64,000 nt of DNA, from assembly GCF_000469135.2 (NCBI RefSeq), contig NZ_CP048117.1, forward strand, positions 1,773,501 to 1,837,500. Direction: 5' to 3'. This stretch comes from Bacillus sp. SB49. GTDB taxonomy: Bacteria > Bacillota > Bacilli > Bacillales > Halobacillaceae. This document shows, piece by piece, positions 1-10,700 of the stretch (the first letter of the stretch is position 1; each line of letters begins with the position of its first letter). The notes beneath the pieces are model-generated. The model made no database searches. It was not told the DNA's origin and saw only the letters and a list, made by a program, of their open reading frames with translations. The translations under genes were made by a program, and so were the position numbers.

Positions 1-169
1 CTGCCTGCTCGACCAAAGCTTTGTTAAAGATCCTGACCAGAAAGTGAAACAGTTCGTCGCTTCTACAGGCGGACAAATCACTGGTTTCGATCGTTTCGAA
101 GTAGGAGAAGGTATGGAGAAACGTGAAGAAAACTTTGCTGATGAGGTAATGAGCCAAGTTAAAAAATAA
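1..169 (+). CDS. tsf: Translation elongation factor Ts, C-terminal end only (partial)
   Basis: The frame that starts at base 2 is open up to the TAA at 167-169 and gives the last 55 residues of EF-Ts, ending [10 protein letters not shown]-Ts is the cytosolic exchange factor that regenerates EF-Tu-GTP. The visible part carries the typical tail ([11 protein letters not shown], then [24 protein letters not shown]). The 5' part lies outside the window. tsf followed by pyrH, frr and uppS is the standard Firmicutes order, which supports the call. A terminator hairpin follows 14 bases after the stop codon. Confidence 0.95.
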   Translation, partial: CLLDQSFVKDPDQKVKQFVASTGGQITGFDRFEVGEGMEKREENFADEVMSQVKK

Positions 170-182
170 GGATAGTGAAGAG

Positions 183-211
183 TAGGGGACACTGTCGGTG
201 TTCCCTATTTT
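183..211 (+). terminator. Intrinsic terminator after tsf
   Basis: A 10-bp stem, TAGGGGACAC (183-192) with GTGTTCCCTA (198-207) including one G-U pair, has a 5-base loop and is followed by TTTTC. It separates the rpsB-tsf unit from pyrH. The T-run is short, so some read-through into pyrH is likely. Confidence 0.75.
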
Positions 212-276
212 CAAACATGCTACATAGTGGCAGATGTGCAAGCAAACAGGAATAGCAAAATTCACGGGAGGTTACT

Positions 277-999
277 ATGACTACAGCTCGTTATCGTCGT
301 ATCGTATTAAAATTAAGTGGAGAAGCTTTGAGTGGTAAGGCAGGATTCGGATTGGAGCCGAGCATCATCAAGTCTGTCTCTAGACAAGTGAAAGAAGTAG
401 CGGAACTGGGAGTAGAAGTTGCTGTCGTCGTCGGAGGCGGAAACATCTGGCGCGGAAAAGTCGGTGCAGAAATGGGCATGGATCGTGCGAATGCCGACTA
501 TATGGGAATGCTCGCAACGGTTATGAACTCTCTTGCACTGCAGGACAGCCTGGAAAACCTCGGTATTCCGACCCGTGTTCAGACATCTATTGAAATGAGA
601 CAGGTAGCCGAGCCATATATTCGCAGAAAAGCGATCCGCCACCTGGAGAAAAAGCGTGTCGTCATTTTCGCTGCGGGTACAGGTAATCCGTATTTCTCTA
701 CGGATACGACAGCGGCCTTGAGAGCTGCTGAGATTGAAGCCGACGTCATTCTTATGGCGAAGAATAATGTTGACGGTGTTTACACAGATGATCCAAAACT
801 GAATGAAGATGCTGTCAAGTACGACCAGCTCTCTTACATGGACGTCCTTAACGAAGGGCTAGGAGTCATGGATTCCACTGCATCTTCCCTATGTATGGAC
901 AACGATATCGATTTATTGGTATTCTCTATTACAGAAGACGGTAATATCAAAAAGGCCGTAATGGGCGAAAATATTGGAACGATCGTGAGGGGGAAATAA
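277..999 (+). CDS. pyrH: UMP kinase (uridylate kinase)
   Basis: This enzyme phosphorylates UMP to UDP with ATP in the cytosol, the entry to UTP and CTP synthesis. The 240-residue length is normal for the bacterial amino-acid-kinase-fold family, which is unlike eukaryotic UMP/CMP kinases. Visible motifs are KLSGEAL (12-18, phosphate binding), [10 protein letters not shown] (51-60) and [11 protein letters not shown] (134-144, UMP/ATP site). The ATG at 277 has GGGAGG eight bases upstream. It is followed after only two bases by frr, so the two are almost certainly co-transcribed. The family is usually allosteric (GTP activation, UTP inhibition), which the sequence alone does not show. Confidence 0.97.
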   Translation: MTTARYRRIVLKLSGEALSGKAGFGLEPSIIKSVSRQVKEVAELGVEVAVVVGGGNIWRGKVGAEMGMDRANADYMGMLATVMNSLALQDSLENLGIPTRVQTSIEMRQVAEPYIRRKAIRHLEKKRVVIFAAGTGNPYFSTDTTAALRAAEIEADVILMAKNNVDGVYTDDPKLNEDAVKYDQLSYMDVLNEGLGVMDSTASSLCMDNDIDLLVFSITEDGNIKKAVMGENIGTIVRGK

Positions 1000-1001
1000 T
1001 C

Positions 1002-1559
1002 ATGTCTGAAGCCGTGATTAATGAGACAAAACAACAAATGGAGCAGGCGGTACAAGCTTTTTCTCGCCAGTTGGCGACAGTTCGTGCCGGACGCGCCAAT
1101 CCATCTATCCTTGACAATGTGTATGTGGACTACTACGGAGCTGCGACGCCGTTGAACCAGCTTGCACAAGTATCCGCACCAGAGCCTCGTCTACTTGTCA
1201 TTACACCATATGATAAGACTGCGATTGCTGAAATTGAGAAAGCAATCCAGAAAGCGGACCTTGGGTTGTCTCCATCCAGTGACGGAAATGTTGTCAGAAT
1301 TAACATTCCTGCACTGACAGAAGAGCGTCGTAAGGACCTTGCCAAAGTAGTAGGCAAGTACTCGGAAGAATCGAAAGTACAAATTCGTAATATCCGCCGT
1401 GATTCCAACGACAAACTGAAGAAACTTGAAAAAGACGGCGAACTCACAGAAGATGATCTTCGATCTTATCAGGAAGATGTCCAAAAGGTAACGGATCAGC
1501 ACATCGTCAAAATCGATGAGTTGGCCAAAACGAAAGAAGAAGAGATCATGGAAGTTTGA
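1002..1559 (+). CDS. frr: Ribosome recycling factor
   Basis: RRF works with EF-G to split the post-termination ribosome from mRNA and tRNA. It has 185 residues, the usual length. The conserved [13 protein letters not shown] block (about 27-39) and the basic helix with [21 protein letters not shown] (about 130-150) are present. The family's two-domain L-shape (three-helix bundle plus small beta domain) is expected. Its start lies two bases after the pyrH stop, so its ribosome binding site (GAGGGGGAAA) lies inside the end of pyrH. A strong terminator follows at 1594. Confidence 0.97.
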   Translation: MSEAVINETKQQMEQAVQAFSRQLATVRAGRANPSILDNVYVDYYGAATPLNQLAQVSAPEPRLLVITPYDKTAIAEIEKAIQKADLGLSPSSDGNVVRINIPALTEERRKDLAKVVGKYSEESKVQIRNIRRDSNDKLKKLEKDGELTEDDLRSYQEDVQKVTDQHIVKIDELAKTKEEEIMEV

Positions 1560-1593
1560 TCTTCTTCCTGAACTCATATGCCTTGAGGTGTAT

Positions 1594-1633
1594 AAGCCGC
1601 GCTGTAGATGTTTGGCAGCGCGGCTTTCATTTT
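1594..1633 (+). terminator. Intrinsic terminator after frr
   Basis: AAGCCGCGCTG (1594-1604) pairs perfectly with CAGCGCGGCTT (1616-1626), an 11-bp GC-rich stem followed by TCATTTTGTTT. It ends the pyrH-frr transcript. Confidence 0.8.
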
Positions 1634-1650
1634 GTTTCCATCATATAGAA

Positions 1651-1679
1651 CGACATATCGTCGAAATATAGTATATAAT
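1651..1679 (+). promoter_or_regulatory. Probable sigma-A promoter for the uppS operon
   Basis: A perfect TATAAT lies at 1674-1679 in an AT-rich stretch 35 bases before the uppS ATG and after the frr terminator. The -35 region 17 bases upstream (1651-1656, CGACAT) is weak, so only the -10 is well supported. Confidence 0.45.
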
Positions 1680-1713
1680 AGAAAGATGGAAGAAACGGAC
1701 TGGAGGATTCAAC

Positions 1714-2481
1714 ATGCCAATCAAGTTTCCATTTGCCAAAAGAAAAAAACAACCGAAATCCCAGCCGCTCGGGCTCGATTACGATCATATTCCGGAGCAC
1801 GTGGCAATCATCATGGATGGAAACGGCCGTTGGGCGAAGAACCGTGGAATGCCGCGAATTGCCGGGCATAAGGAAGGTATGGGAGTAGTGAAACGGATCG
1901 TGCGTTATGCGTCCGATATCGGCGTGAAGGTTCTCACTCTGTATGCATTTTCAACTGAAAATTGGAAACGCCCGAAAAAAGAGGTCGATTTCCTGATGAA
2001 GCTTCCTGTTGATTTCTTAAATACATATTTGCCTGAACTGATCGAGAGAAATGTCCGGGTCCAGACCATCGGAGATTTTGATGTCCTGCCACCTCATACG
2101 AGAAAGGCAGTCAAAGAAGCGATGGAAAAAACAAAGAACAACGACGGACTTATTCTTAACTTTGCACTCAACTACGGCAGCCGCTTTGAAATGGTGCAGG
2201 CAGTCAGGCAGATTTCTTCCAAAGTCCAGTCAGGTGAACTGGTCCCGGAAGATATTAATGAAGAGGTTTTCAGTAAGGAGCTTTATACTTCCGACTTGAT
2301 TGAACCGGACCTCCTGATCCGTACAAGCGGGGAACAGAGGCTTAGTAATTTTCTGCTTTGGCAGCTCGCCTATGCAGAATTTTGGTTTACTGAAGTATAT
2401 TGGCCTGATTTCAATGAGAGCCATTTTGAGAAAGCTCTCTATGATTTTCAAAATCGTAAACGTCGTTACGGCGGAGTATAA
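1714..2481 (+). CDS. uppS: Undecaprenyl diphosphate synthase (isoprenyl transferase)
   Basis: A cis-prenyltransferase that adds isopentenyl units to farnesyl diphosphate to give the C55 lipid carrier for peptidoglycan and teichoic acid synthesis; membrane-associated and Mg-dependent. It has 255 residues. The catalytic aspartate is in MDGNGRWAK (D35). YAFSTENWKRP and the C-terminal RTSGEQRLSNFLLWQ block, which binds the isopentenyl substrate, are intact. The first 20 residues are basic and variable. It heads the uppS-cdsA-dxr-rasP run, which joins lipid-carrier, phospholipid and isoprenoid precursor synthesis, and lies downstream of a -10 element at 1674. Confidence 0.97.
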   Translation: MPIKFPFAKRKKQPKSQPLGLDYDHIPEHVAIIMDGNGRWAKNRGMPRIAGHKEGMGVVKRIVRYASDIGVKVLTLYAFSTENWKRPKKEVDFLMKLPVDFLNTYLPELIERNVRVQTIGDFDVLPPHTRKAVKEAMEKTKNNDGLILNFALNYGSRFEMVQAVRQISSKVQSGELVPEDINEEVFSKELYTSDLIEPDLLIRTSGEQRLSNFLLWQLAYAEFWFTEVYWPDFNESHFEKALYDFQNRKRRYGGV

Positions 2482-2497
2482 GGTGTGATTAATCTTT

Positions 2498-3298
2498 ATG
2501 AAGCAAAGAACCATTACAGCAGTAGTTGCCGCATTGATCTTTATTCCGATCATCATGCTCGGAGGATGGCCGTTCCAGGCGTTCGTGTACATCATTGCGA
2601 GTATCGCTTTGCTGGAACTCATACGTATGAAAAAAATCGCTAGATATTCAGTCGCTGCAGGACTTGGTCTCCTGCTTATGTGGGCGCTTATGTTTCCTTA
2701 TGAAGTGTTTGACGGTATTGTGGCGGATGAGGATTTAATTACGAAGTCCGAAATAACTCTTCTGGCCGTTTTAGTGTTGTTGAGCTACACGGTACTCGTC
2801 AAGAACCGCTTCACTTTCGATGATGCCGGATTTCTCCTGCTGTCCGCCATTTACATCGGAATGGGATTTAATTATTTGATCGAAACACAACAGGCGGGGC
2901 TTGAATATGTGTTTTTCTCCTTGTTTGTTGTTTGGGCGACGGATACAGGTGCTTATCTGTTCGGCCGTTCATTTGGAAAGCACAAGCTCTGGCCGCAGAT
3001 CAGTCCGAAGAAGACCATTGAAGGATCGATCGGGGGAATCGTACTTGCCTGCATTGTGGCCGTCCTGTTTCAGTGGGTCTATCCACTTGATCATTCTTTG
3101 ATCGTCATCCTGCTTGTCACGATATTGGTTTCTATTGCAGGACAGATCGGTGATCTGGTCGAATCTGCATTTAAAAGACATTATGCCGTTAAAGATTCCG
3201 GGAAAATCCTCCCTGGACATGGAGGCGTGCTTGATCGATTCGACAGTTTAATCTTTATTCTGCCGATCCTCCATTTAATTAATTTCATTACGGTCTAA
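2498..3298 (+). CDS. cdsA: Phosphatidate cytidylyltransferase (CDP-diglyceride synthase)
   Basis: Makes CDP-diacylglycerol from phosphatidic acid and CTP, the branch point for all phospholipids. PgsA, encoded near 43.3 kb, uses this product. It is a 266-residue polytopic membrane protein with about eight hydrophobic segments, starting with ITAVVAALIFIPIIM near the N terminus. The family signature lies in the last quarter (GQIGDLVESAFKRHYAVKDS followed by GKILPGHGGVLDRFDSL, about 208-245). It starts 16 bases after uppS with AAGGTGTG as a modest ribosome binding site, so translation is probably linked to uppS transcription. Confidence 0.95.
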   Translation: MKQRTITAVVAALIFIPIIMLGGWPFQAFVYIIASIALLELIRMKKIARYSVAAGLGLLLMWALMFPYEVFDGIVADEDLITKSEITLLAVLVLLSYTVLVKNRFTFDDAGFLLLSAIYIGMGFNYLIETQQAGLEYVFFSLFVVWATDTGAYLFGRSFGKHKLWPQISPKKTIEGSIGGIVLACIVAVLFQWVYPLDHSLIVILLVTILVSIAGQIGDLVESAFKRHYAVKDSGKILPGHGGVLDRFDSLIFILPILHLINFITV

Positions 3299-3314
3299 AG
3301 GGGGAGTATGAGAG

Positions 3315-4460
3315 ATGAAACAAATAGCACTGCTCGGGGCGACAGGGTCCATTGGTATTCAAACCCTCGATGTCATCCGACTGCATCCCGACGAGTTCCG
3401 TCTGTACGCAATGGCGTTCGGAAGGAATATTGAAAAAGCTTTGCCGCTCATCAAGGAATTCCAGCCTGAAATGATAGTCGTTCAGGATGAAGAGACCAAA
3501 GACAAGCTGGAGAAAGAAATAGAAGGTATTTCTGTCCTTTCTGGATCCAAGGGTTTAATTGAAGCCGGTGTAGCCGATGCTGTGGATGTAGTAGTCAATG
3601 CCGTCATGGGAAGTGTTGGACTTCCGGCGACGTTGAAAGCCATTCAGGCTCAGAAAGTAATTGCGATTGCCAACAAAGAGACTTTGGTAACAGCCGGTCA
3701 TTTAGTAATGGCAGAAGCAGAGAAGTACGGCGTTGAACTTCTCCCGGTAGACAGTGAGCATTCTGCCATATACCAGTCCCTGAACGGGGAGAATCCAAAA
3801 GATATAAATAAACTGATCATCACCGCTTCCGGTGGGAGCTTCCGGGACCGGACACGTGAAGAATTAAAAGGGGTAACAGTGGAAGACGCCCTCAAGCATC
3901 CGAATTGGAGTATGGGAGCTAAAATCACCATTGATTCTGCATCCATGATGAATAAGGGGCTTGAAGTGATCGAAGCACACTGGCTTTTCGGTGTACCTTA
4001 TGAACAGATTCATGTTATTCTTCATAGAGAAAGCGTCATCCATTCCATGGTGGAATACTCCGATCGAAGCGTGATTGCCCAGCTCGGAACACCGGATATG
4101 AAAGTGCCGATCCAGTATGCATTGACATATCCGGAACGGAAAGAGCTTCCGATTACGAAGCCGTTAAACCTTGAAGAGATAGCTGCGCTTCATTTTGAAA
4201 AAATGGACTTTGAACGTTTTCCTTGTTTGAAAATGGCGTATGAAGCAGGAGCTTCGGGTGGTTCGATGCCGACGGTGCTTAACGCAGCAAATGAAGAAGC
4301 GGTGCAGCTTTTCCTGGAAGGCAAAATATCCTTCCTCGATATTGAGAAATACATTGCACAAGCATTGGAAAACCACACAAGGATTCATAACCCGGACTTG
4401 TCTACCATAATTTCTATAGATGAGGAAACGAGAAAGAGCGTCCGTTCTTTTCTTGTATAA
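3315..4460 (+). CDS. dxr: 1-deoxy-D-xylulose 5-phosphate reductoisomerase
   Basis: The first committed step of the MEP isoprenoid pathway: it rearranges and reduces DXP to MEP with NADPH and a divalent metal. It has 381 residues. The NADPH-binding [12 protein letters not shown] is at 8-19, the metal-binding [10 protein letters not shown] lies near 145-154 and the [21 protein letters not shown] region is intact (written here in part: [16 protein letters not shown]). It supplies precursors to UppS two genes upstream. The ribosome binding site GGGGGAG lies eight bases before the ATG. About 100 bases separate it from rasP; that gap holds a small GGAAAGG/CCTTTCC hairpin (4472-4491) without a T-run. 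Confidence 0.97.
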   Translation: MKQIALLGATGSIGIQTLDVIRLHPDEFRLYAMAFGRNIEKALPLIKEFQPEMIVVQDEETKDKLEKEIEGISVLSGSKGLIEAGVADAVDVVVNAVMGSVGLPATLKAIQAQKVIAIANKETLVTAGHLVMAEAEKYGVELLPVDSEHSAIYQSLNGENPKDINKLIITASGGSFRDRTREELKGVTVEDALKHPNWSMGAKITIDSASMMNKGLEVIEAHWLFGVPYEQIHVILHRESVIHSMVEYSDRSVIAQLGTPDMKVPIQYALTYPERKELPITKPLNLEEIAALHFEKMDFERFPCLKMAYEAGASGGSMPTVLNAANEEAVQLFLEGKISFLDIEKYIAQALENHTRIHNPDLSTIISIDEETRKSVRSFLV

Positions 4461-4568
4461 CGGTTTTAATGGGAAAGGTGTTCGCCTTTCCTGGCTGCTG
4501 CAGATTGGAGCCGTAAAGCGGACGAGTCTGCTCGATAACAATGCCATAAAAGAAGGAAGGTGCTTCAT

Positions 4569-5825
4569 TTGACTACCGTGATTGCATTTATACTCATGTT
4601 CGGGCTTTTGGTTTTCGTTCATGAGTGGGGGCATCTTATTTTCGCTAAGCGTGCAGGGATGCTCGCCCGTGAATTTGCGATCGGTTTCGGACCCAAGATC
4701 TTCGCCTTCACTCGAAACGAAACACTATACACCATTCGGCTGCTGCCGGTCGGTGGGTACGTTCGGGTAGCAGGGGAGGATCCCGAAATTGTTGAATTGA
4801 AAGCCGGTCACCATATCGGTCTTGAATTCAACCAGGAAGGAAAAGTGAATCGGATCATCGTTAACAACAAGTCGAAGCATCCACACGCGAGAGTCATCGA
4901 AGTGGAAAAAGCAGATCTCGATCATAACCTTCTGATTGAAGGGTATGAAATCGATGAGGACGAGAAACTTTTCTTTGAAGTCGATCCGAAGGCGATGTTC
5001 GTCATGGATGAGAAGGAAACGCAGATTGCTCCATACGATCGTCAATTCGCATCCAAAACAGTGCCACAGAGAGCGATGCAGCTATTCGCCGGTCCTTTAA
5101 TGAACTTTGTACTAGCCATTATTCTGTTCCTGATCCTTGGATTTGCTCAGGGTGTGCCGTCTGATGAAGCGAAGCTTGGTACCATACAGGACAATTCGCC
5201 TGCAGACCAGGCGGGGTTAATGGCTGGTGATCGAGTGACTGCTGTCGACGGACAGTCTGTCGACACGTGGGAAGAATTCACGACGATCATTCGCGAACAT
5301 CCGGATGAAGAAGTTGCACTTACGCTTCAGAGAAATGACCAAACGCAGGAAGTGAATGTTACTCCTGCTGCGGTAGAGGCGCAGGATATTACCATCGGTC
5401 AAGTCGGCGTTTCAAGGGCATTTGAGGATTCTTTCGCTAAGAAGCTGACGTTCGGATTCACGCAGACCTACGAGTGGTCCACGCTTATCCTTACGAATCT
5501 CGGAAAGCTTGTAACAGGCCAGTTCTCGCTTGATATGCTCTCCGGACCTGTCGGCATTTATGATGCCACCGACCAGGTCGTCCAGACAGGTTTCACGAAT
5601 TTCGTCATGTGGACGGCGATCCTTAGTATCAATCTGGGGATTGTCAATCTGCTGCCGCTTCCGGCACTGGATGGCGGACGTCTGTTGTTCGTTGGATTAG
5701 AAGGAATCCGAGGAAAGCCGATCGATCCTCAAAAAGAGGGTATGGTCCATTTCATCGGTTTCGCACTATTGTTCCTGCTGATGCTTGTCGTCACCTGGAA
5801 CGACATTCAACGGTTATTTTTATAG
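4569..5825 (+). CDS. rasP: RasP/RseP site-2 intramembrane zinc metalloprotease
   Basis: Cuts membrane proteins inside the bilayer. In B. subtilis it finishes degradation of the anti-sigma factor RsiW and clears FtsL and signal-peptide remnants. The zinc motif HEWGH is at 18-22 in the first membrane helix, a PDZ domain lies at about 185-265, and the second zinc motif LPALDGGR is near 364-371; the last helix follows. I choose the TTG at 4569 because GAAGGAAGG (4552-4560) lies eight bases before it. The in-frame GTG at 4560 overlaps that site. Length is then 418 residues, close to the B. subtilis protein. It lies between dxr and proS as in relatives. Confidence 0.93.
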   Translation: MTTVIAFILMFGLLVFVHEWGHLIFAKRAGMLAREFAIGFGPKIFAFTRNETLYTIRLLPVGGYVRVAGEDPEIVELKAGHHIGLEFNQEGKVNRIIVNNKSKHPHARVIEVEKADLDHNLLIEGYEIDEDEKLFFEVDPKAMFVMDEKETQIAPYDRQFASKTVPQRAMQLFAGPLMNFVLAIILFLILGFAQGVPSDEAKLGTIQDNSPADQAGLMAGDRVTAVDGQSVDTWEEFTTIIREHPDEEVALTLQRNDQTQEVNVTPAAVEAQDITIGQVGVSRAFEDSFAKKLTFGFTQTYEWSTLILTNLGKLVTGQFSLDMLSGPVGIYDATDQVVQTGFTNFVMWTAILSINLGIVNLLPLPALDGGRLLFVGLEGIRGKPIDPQKEGMVHFIGFALLFLLMLVVTWNDIQRLFL

Positions 5826-5833
5826 AAAATATG

Positions 5834-5884
5834 GCTGGAAGCCTCCAGGTACAGGTTGATTCCTAGGCTTCTAGCTTCTTTTAT
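5834..5884 (+). terminator. Terminator-like hairpin between rasP and proS
   Basis: GCTGGAAGCCT (5834-5844) pairs with AGGCTTCTAGC (5865-5875), 11 bp with one G-U and a 20-base loop, followed by TTCTTTTATT. The large loop makes it moderate in strength. There is no T-box motif (AGGGTGG) here, so it is not a tRNA-sensing proS leader. Confidence 0.6.
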
Positions 5885-5907
5885 TAATCAAGAACTGAGG
5901 TGTCACT

Positions 5908-7611
5908 ATGAGACAAAGTCAAATGTTAATTCCAACGTTGAAAGAAAACCCGGCTGATGCGGATATTAAGAGCCACCAGCTGCTCGTCCGGGCAGGTTAC
6001 ATACGCCAGATTGCATCTGGAATTTACAGTTTCCTACCAATCGGCAAACGTGTATTGAATAAAGTAGAAGCTATCGTACGTGAAGAAATGGAGAAAATCG
6101 GTGCTCACGAAATGGCGATGCCCGCTCTTGAGCCGTCTGAATTGTGGAAAGAAAGTGGTCGTTGGACAACCTTCGGGTCTGAGCTGATGCGAATGCATGA
6201 CCGAAACGGCCGTGAATTCGCGCTGGGTGCCACACACGAGGAAGTAATCACAAGCCTTGTCCGTGATGAGGTGAAAAGTTACAAGCAGCTGCCGCTGACC
6301 GTCTTCCAAATTCAAAACAAATTCCGTGATGAAGCACGTCCTCGATTCGGACTGCTTCGCGGCCGTGAATTCTTGATGAAGGATGCTTACTCGTTTAATG
6401 AATCGTACGAAAGCCTTGATGAAACGTATGACAAAATGTTTCAGGCTTACTCTAATATTTTCAGCCGTTTAGGCTTGAACTTCCGAGCGGTCATTGCTGA
6501 CTCTGGAGCAATGGGAGGGAAGGACACCCATGAATTCATGGTGCTGTCAGAAGTAGGGGAAGACGTGATCGCTTATTCCGATACGTCCCGTTATGCAGCG
6601 AACATCGAAATGGCACCGGTCGTGACTAAATACGAGAAGTCCAAGGAAGCCTCCAAAGAAATGGAGAAAGTCGAAACACCAGGTAAGAAAACGATGAAGG
6701 AAGTCGCGGACTTCCTTGGTCATGATCTCGATAAGGGTATGAAAGCGATCCTTTTCCAAGTGGACGAAGCGTTTGTGATGGTTATTACACGCGGCGATCA
6801 CGAAGTCAACGATGTAAAGTTGAAAAATCTGTATGACGCCGGTGTCGTAGAACTAGCATCGGAAGAAGATACAAAGCGGCTCCTTGGAACGGGTTTCGGT
6901 TCTCTTGGACCGGTTAATGTGCCGGAAGACGTGGATGTTGTAGCAGACTTTGCCGTGGAAGCACTTGTTAATGCTTCTTGTGGGGCAAATGAGGAAGGGT
7001 ATCATTACACAAACGCAACGCCCGGTGTAGATTTCCAAGTGAAGCAGTATGCAGATCTTCGCTTCATTCAGGAAGGGGATCCTTCCCCGGACGGTGAGGG
7101 TTCCATTAAGTTCGCGCGGGGAATCGAGGTTGGTCACGTGTTCAAGCTGGGCGAATTCTACTCGGAACGCATGAACGCGACATTCTTAAATGATCAGGGG
7201 AAAGCGAAAACAATGATCATGGGATCATACGGAATCGGTGTCTCCCGGACAGTAGCTGCCATTGTGGAACAATATCATGATGAGCGCGGCATCACTTGGC
7301 CGGCCAATATCGCTCCTTACAAAGTTCATCTTTTATCCATGAATCCGAAGAAGCAGGAGCAGAAGGATTTGGCAGAAGAAATTTACGGGATGCTGCTTGA
7401 AGCGGGCATCGAGGTCCTATATGATGATCGTAAAGAACGTGCCGGAGTCAAGTTCGCAGACAGTGACCTGTTCGGTGTCCCGCTCAGGATAACGGTAGGA
7501 AAGCGTGCTCCTGAAGCAGTGGTTGAACTGAAAGAGCGTGCAACCGGAGAACAGAAGGACTTGGAAACAAATGAAATCATCGACTATGTGAAAAACTGGT
7601 ATCAGGCATAA
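5908..7611 (+). CDS. proS: Prolyl-tRNA synthetase (bacterial type, with editing domain)
   Basis: Charges tRNA-Pro in the cytosol and edits alanine mis-charging. At 567 residues it is the long bacterial form. Class II motif 2 is visible as [20 protein letters not shown] (about 137-156), the inserted editing domain spans roughly 225-400, motif 3 reads [14 protein letters not shown], and the anticodon-binding domain is at the C terminus (from about 470). The start ATG has GAGGTG upstream. It stands between rasP and polC, the usual Bacillaceae order. Confidence 0.97.
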   Translation: MRQSQMLIPTLKENPADADIKSHQLLVRAGYIRQIASGIYSFLPIGKRVLNKVEAIVREEMEKIGAHEMAMPALEPSELWKESGRWTTFGSELMRMHDRNGREFALGATHEEVITSLVRDEVKSYKQLPLTVFQIQNKFRDEARPRFGLLRGREFLMKDAYSFNESYESLDETYDKMFQAYSNIFSRLGLNFRAVIADSGAMGGKDTHEFMVLSEVGEDVIAYSDTSRYAANIEMAPVVTKYEKSKEASKEMEKVETPGKKTMKEVADFLGHDLDKGMKAILFQVDEAFVMVITRGDHEVNDVKLKNLYDAGVVELASEEDTKRLLGTGFGSLGPVNVPEDVDVVADFAVEALVNASCGANEEGYHYTNATPGVDFQVKQYADLRFIQEGDPSPDGEGSIKFARGIEVGHVFKLGEFYSERMNATFLNDQGKAKTMIMGSYGIGVSRTVAAIVEQYHDERGITWPANIAPYKVHLLSMNPKKQEQKDLAEEIYGMLLEAGIEVLYDDRKERAGVKFADSDLFGVPLRITVGKRAPEAVVELKERATGEQKDLETNEIIDYVKNWYQA

Positions 7612-7629
7612 GAATCGAATGGAGAACAC

Positions 7630-7667
7630 ATACCCTTGCTGCGAGAAACTTTAGCAAGGGTATTTCC
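7630..7667 (+). terminator. Weak terminator between proS and polC
   Basis: ATACCCTTGCT (7630-7640) pairs perfectly with AGCAAGGGTAT (7653-7663), followed only by TTCC. The missing T-run suggests partial read-through into polC. Confidence 0.5.
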
Positions 7668-7704
7668 ATGATGACCTGTGTTCTGTGGAAGAGGAGGAAC
7701 CCTT

Positions 7705-10700
7705 ATGAGCGTATCCAATCAGGAGAAAATGCACTATCTGCTGGAACAGATCCAATTTCCTCATGATTTGATTGAGTCTCATTTCAAAGACAGCCGTCTC
7801 GAAAAAGTGGTCGTTTATCGGGAAAGGAAAGTATGGCACTTTCATTTTAAACTGCCTAAACCGCTGCCGCCGTCTGTCTATGAATTGTTTACGTCCAAAC
7901 TTACGAGCGCGTTCCGCGCCATTGCAGAGGTTTCCTGGACGATGGAAACGACAGAAAAAGAATTGACACCATCAGACGTTTTGGAATATTGGCAGGCGTT
8001 CATCCGTACTCTGAAGAATTTGACGCCTGGTTACAAAGACTTACTTATGGAACAACAGCCTGAGGTTAACGGAAATAAGATTATGTTAACTTGTAGAAAT
8101 CTTGCAGAAAGCCACGCGGTCCAAAAGAATCTCGAAGAACCGCTGAAGCAGTTCTGTTCCGTCACAGGGCTTCCGCCATATATGCTGTCGACACGTGTGA
8201 AAGAGGAGAAGGAACAAATCAAGAAGTTCCAGGAAGAGCGGCAGAAAGAAGACAAAATTCTTGTGCAGCAAGCGGTTAAAGAACAGGAAGAACGCGCAAA
8301 AGAGAAGGATGATACAAAACCGAAAGGGCCGCTTGAAATCGGGTATAAGATTCAGGATGATATTGTGATGATGTCGGACATTCTGGAAGAAGAGAGAAAG
8401 CTTGCTGTACAGGGGTACGTGTTTGATGTAGAAGTAAAGGAACTTCGCTCAGGTCGACACCTGCTTCTATTGAAAGTTACGGACTACAGTGATTCCTTCT
8501 CCATTAAGATGTTCTCCCGCGGCGATGATCATGCAGAAATGTTCAAGCATGTGGAAAAAGGCATGTGGGTAAAGGCCCGGGGAAGTATCCAGACCGATAA
8601 TTTCACGAATGAATTGACGATGATGGCTAATGACATCAATGAAGTGAAACCAAATCTCCGCAGAGACGAAGCACCAGAAGGGGAGAAACGGATTGAATTG
8701 CATGCGCACACGACGATGAGTGCGATGGACGCTCCTGTTGCTCCTTCCCGTCTCGTCAAACAGGCGGCAGATTGGGGGCATGAGGCGGTAGCCATTACGG
8801 ATCACGCCGTCGTCCAAGCCTACCCGGATGCCTACGCAGCCGGCCAGAAGAACGGCATAAAAATCCTTTACGGTGTGGAGGCGAATCTCGTTGATGACGG
8901 GGTGCCCATTGCTTATGAAGCCCAGGACAGGGTGCTCGAAGACGATGTCTATGTCGTTTTTGACGTAGAGACTACCGGACTGTCTGCCGTATATGATCAG
9001 ATTATTGAGCTTGCAGGAGTGAAAGTGAAGGGCGGAGAGATCATCGATCGCTTTGAGTCCTTTGCAAACCCTCATCACCCGCTGTCTCAAACGACAATCG
9101 ATTTAACTGGTATTACGGACGATATGGTAAAGGATGCGCCGGAGATCGGGGACGTCCTGAAGGATTTCCATGAGTGGATGGCAGACGATATTCTCGTCGC
9201 CCACAACGCAAGTTTCGATATGGGATTCCTAAATGCAGGGTTCAAGCGTATTGATTATGGAAAAGCAAAGAACCCGGTTATCGATACGCTTGAACTTGCC
9301 CGTTTTCTTGTTCCAGAACTTAAGAACCACCGTTTAAATACGTTGTGTAAGAAATTTGATATTGAACTTACTCAGCACCACCGTGCGATTTATGATGCCG
9401 AAGCGACCGGTTATCTTTTGTGGAAATTGTTAAAACGTGCGTTTGAAAGAGGAATTACCAACCATAAGAACTTAAACGATTATATGGGGGAAGGGAAAGC
9501 TTATCAACGTTCCCGGCCTTTTCATTGTACGCTTCTAGCTCAAAACAGTACTGGTCTTAAGAATATTTACAGGCTCGTATCAGAAGCACATGTTAACTAT
9601 TTTTACCGTGTACCGCGCATCCCCCGTTCTCTATTGTCTAAATATAGAGAGGGGATTTTGATCGGCTCCGGCTGTGATAAAGGGGAGGTGTTTGAAACGA
9701 TCATGCAGAAGTCGGAGGAAGAGGCAGAGAAGGTTGCCGAATTCTACGACTACATTGAAATCCAGCCTCCAGGAAACTACAATCACCTGATTGAGAAAGA
9801 TCTCGTTCAGACAGAAGCGCAGGTGCTGGATATTCTTAAGCGTCTCGTCGCTATGGGAGAAAGACTTGGAAAAACGGTCGTCGCTACAGGGAATACCCAC
9901 TACCTGGAGCCGCATGAAAAGCAGTACCGGCAGATTCTCGTCTCCTCCCAGAACGGAAATCCTTTGAACCGCCAAACTCTTCCTGAAGTCCATTTCAAGA
10001 CAACCAACGAGATGATAGAAGAATTGTCGTTTCTAGGTAAGGATAAAGCGAAGGAACTGGTCGTCGACAACACCCATAAAGTATCCGGGTTGATCGAAGA
10101 TGTGAAACCCGTAAAAGATGACCTGTACACCCCGAATATCGAAGGGGCGGAGCAGGAAATCAGGGAGATGTCTTATAATAAAGCCCGCAGCATTTACGGC
10201 GAACAGATACCGGACCTGATTGTTAAGCGTCTGGAAAAAGAACTCGACAGTATTATCGGTAACGGTTTTGCGGTCATTTATTTGATTTCCCAGAAGCTTG
10301 TAACGAAATCGCTTGAGGACGGTTATCTAGTGGGATCTCGTGGTTCCGTCGGTTCTTCCTTTGTTGCTACGATGACCGATATTACAGAGGTGAACCCACT
10401 CCCGCCTCACTATGTTTGTCCATCCTGTCAATACAATGAATTCTTCACAGATGGTTCTGTGGGGAGTGGATTCGATCTTCCGGAGAAAGAGTGCCCGGAA
10501 TGTGGTACATCCCTTAAAAAAGACGGTCAGGACATCCCCTTTGAAACGTTCCTTGGTTTCAAAGGGGACAAGGTTCCGGATATTGACTTGAACTTCTCCG
10601 GGGAATATCAGCCCCATGCCCACAACTACACGAAAGAGTTGTTTGGCGAGGATAGTGTGTACCGGGCGGGTACGATCGGTACGATTGCGGAGAAGACGGC

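Noticed and set aside
4472-4491. GGAAAGG/CCTTTCC hairpin after dxr
   Set aside because: Seven base pairs with no T-run; not a convincing terminator.
5834-5884. Possible T-box leader before proS
   Set aside because: The T-box AGGGTGG motif, specifier loop and long leader are missing; the gap is only 82 bases.
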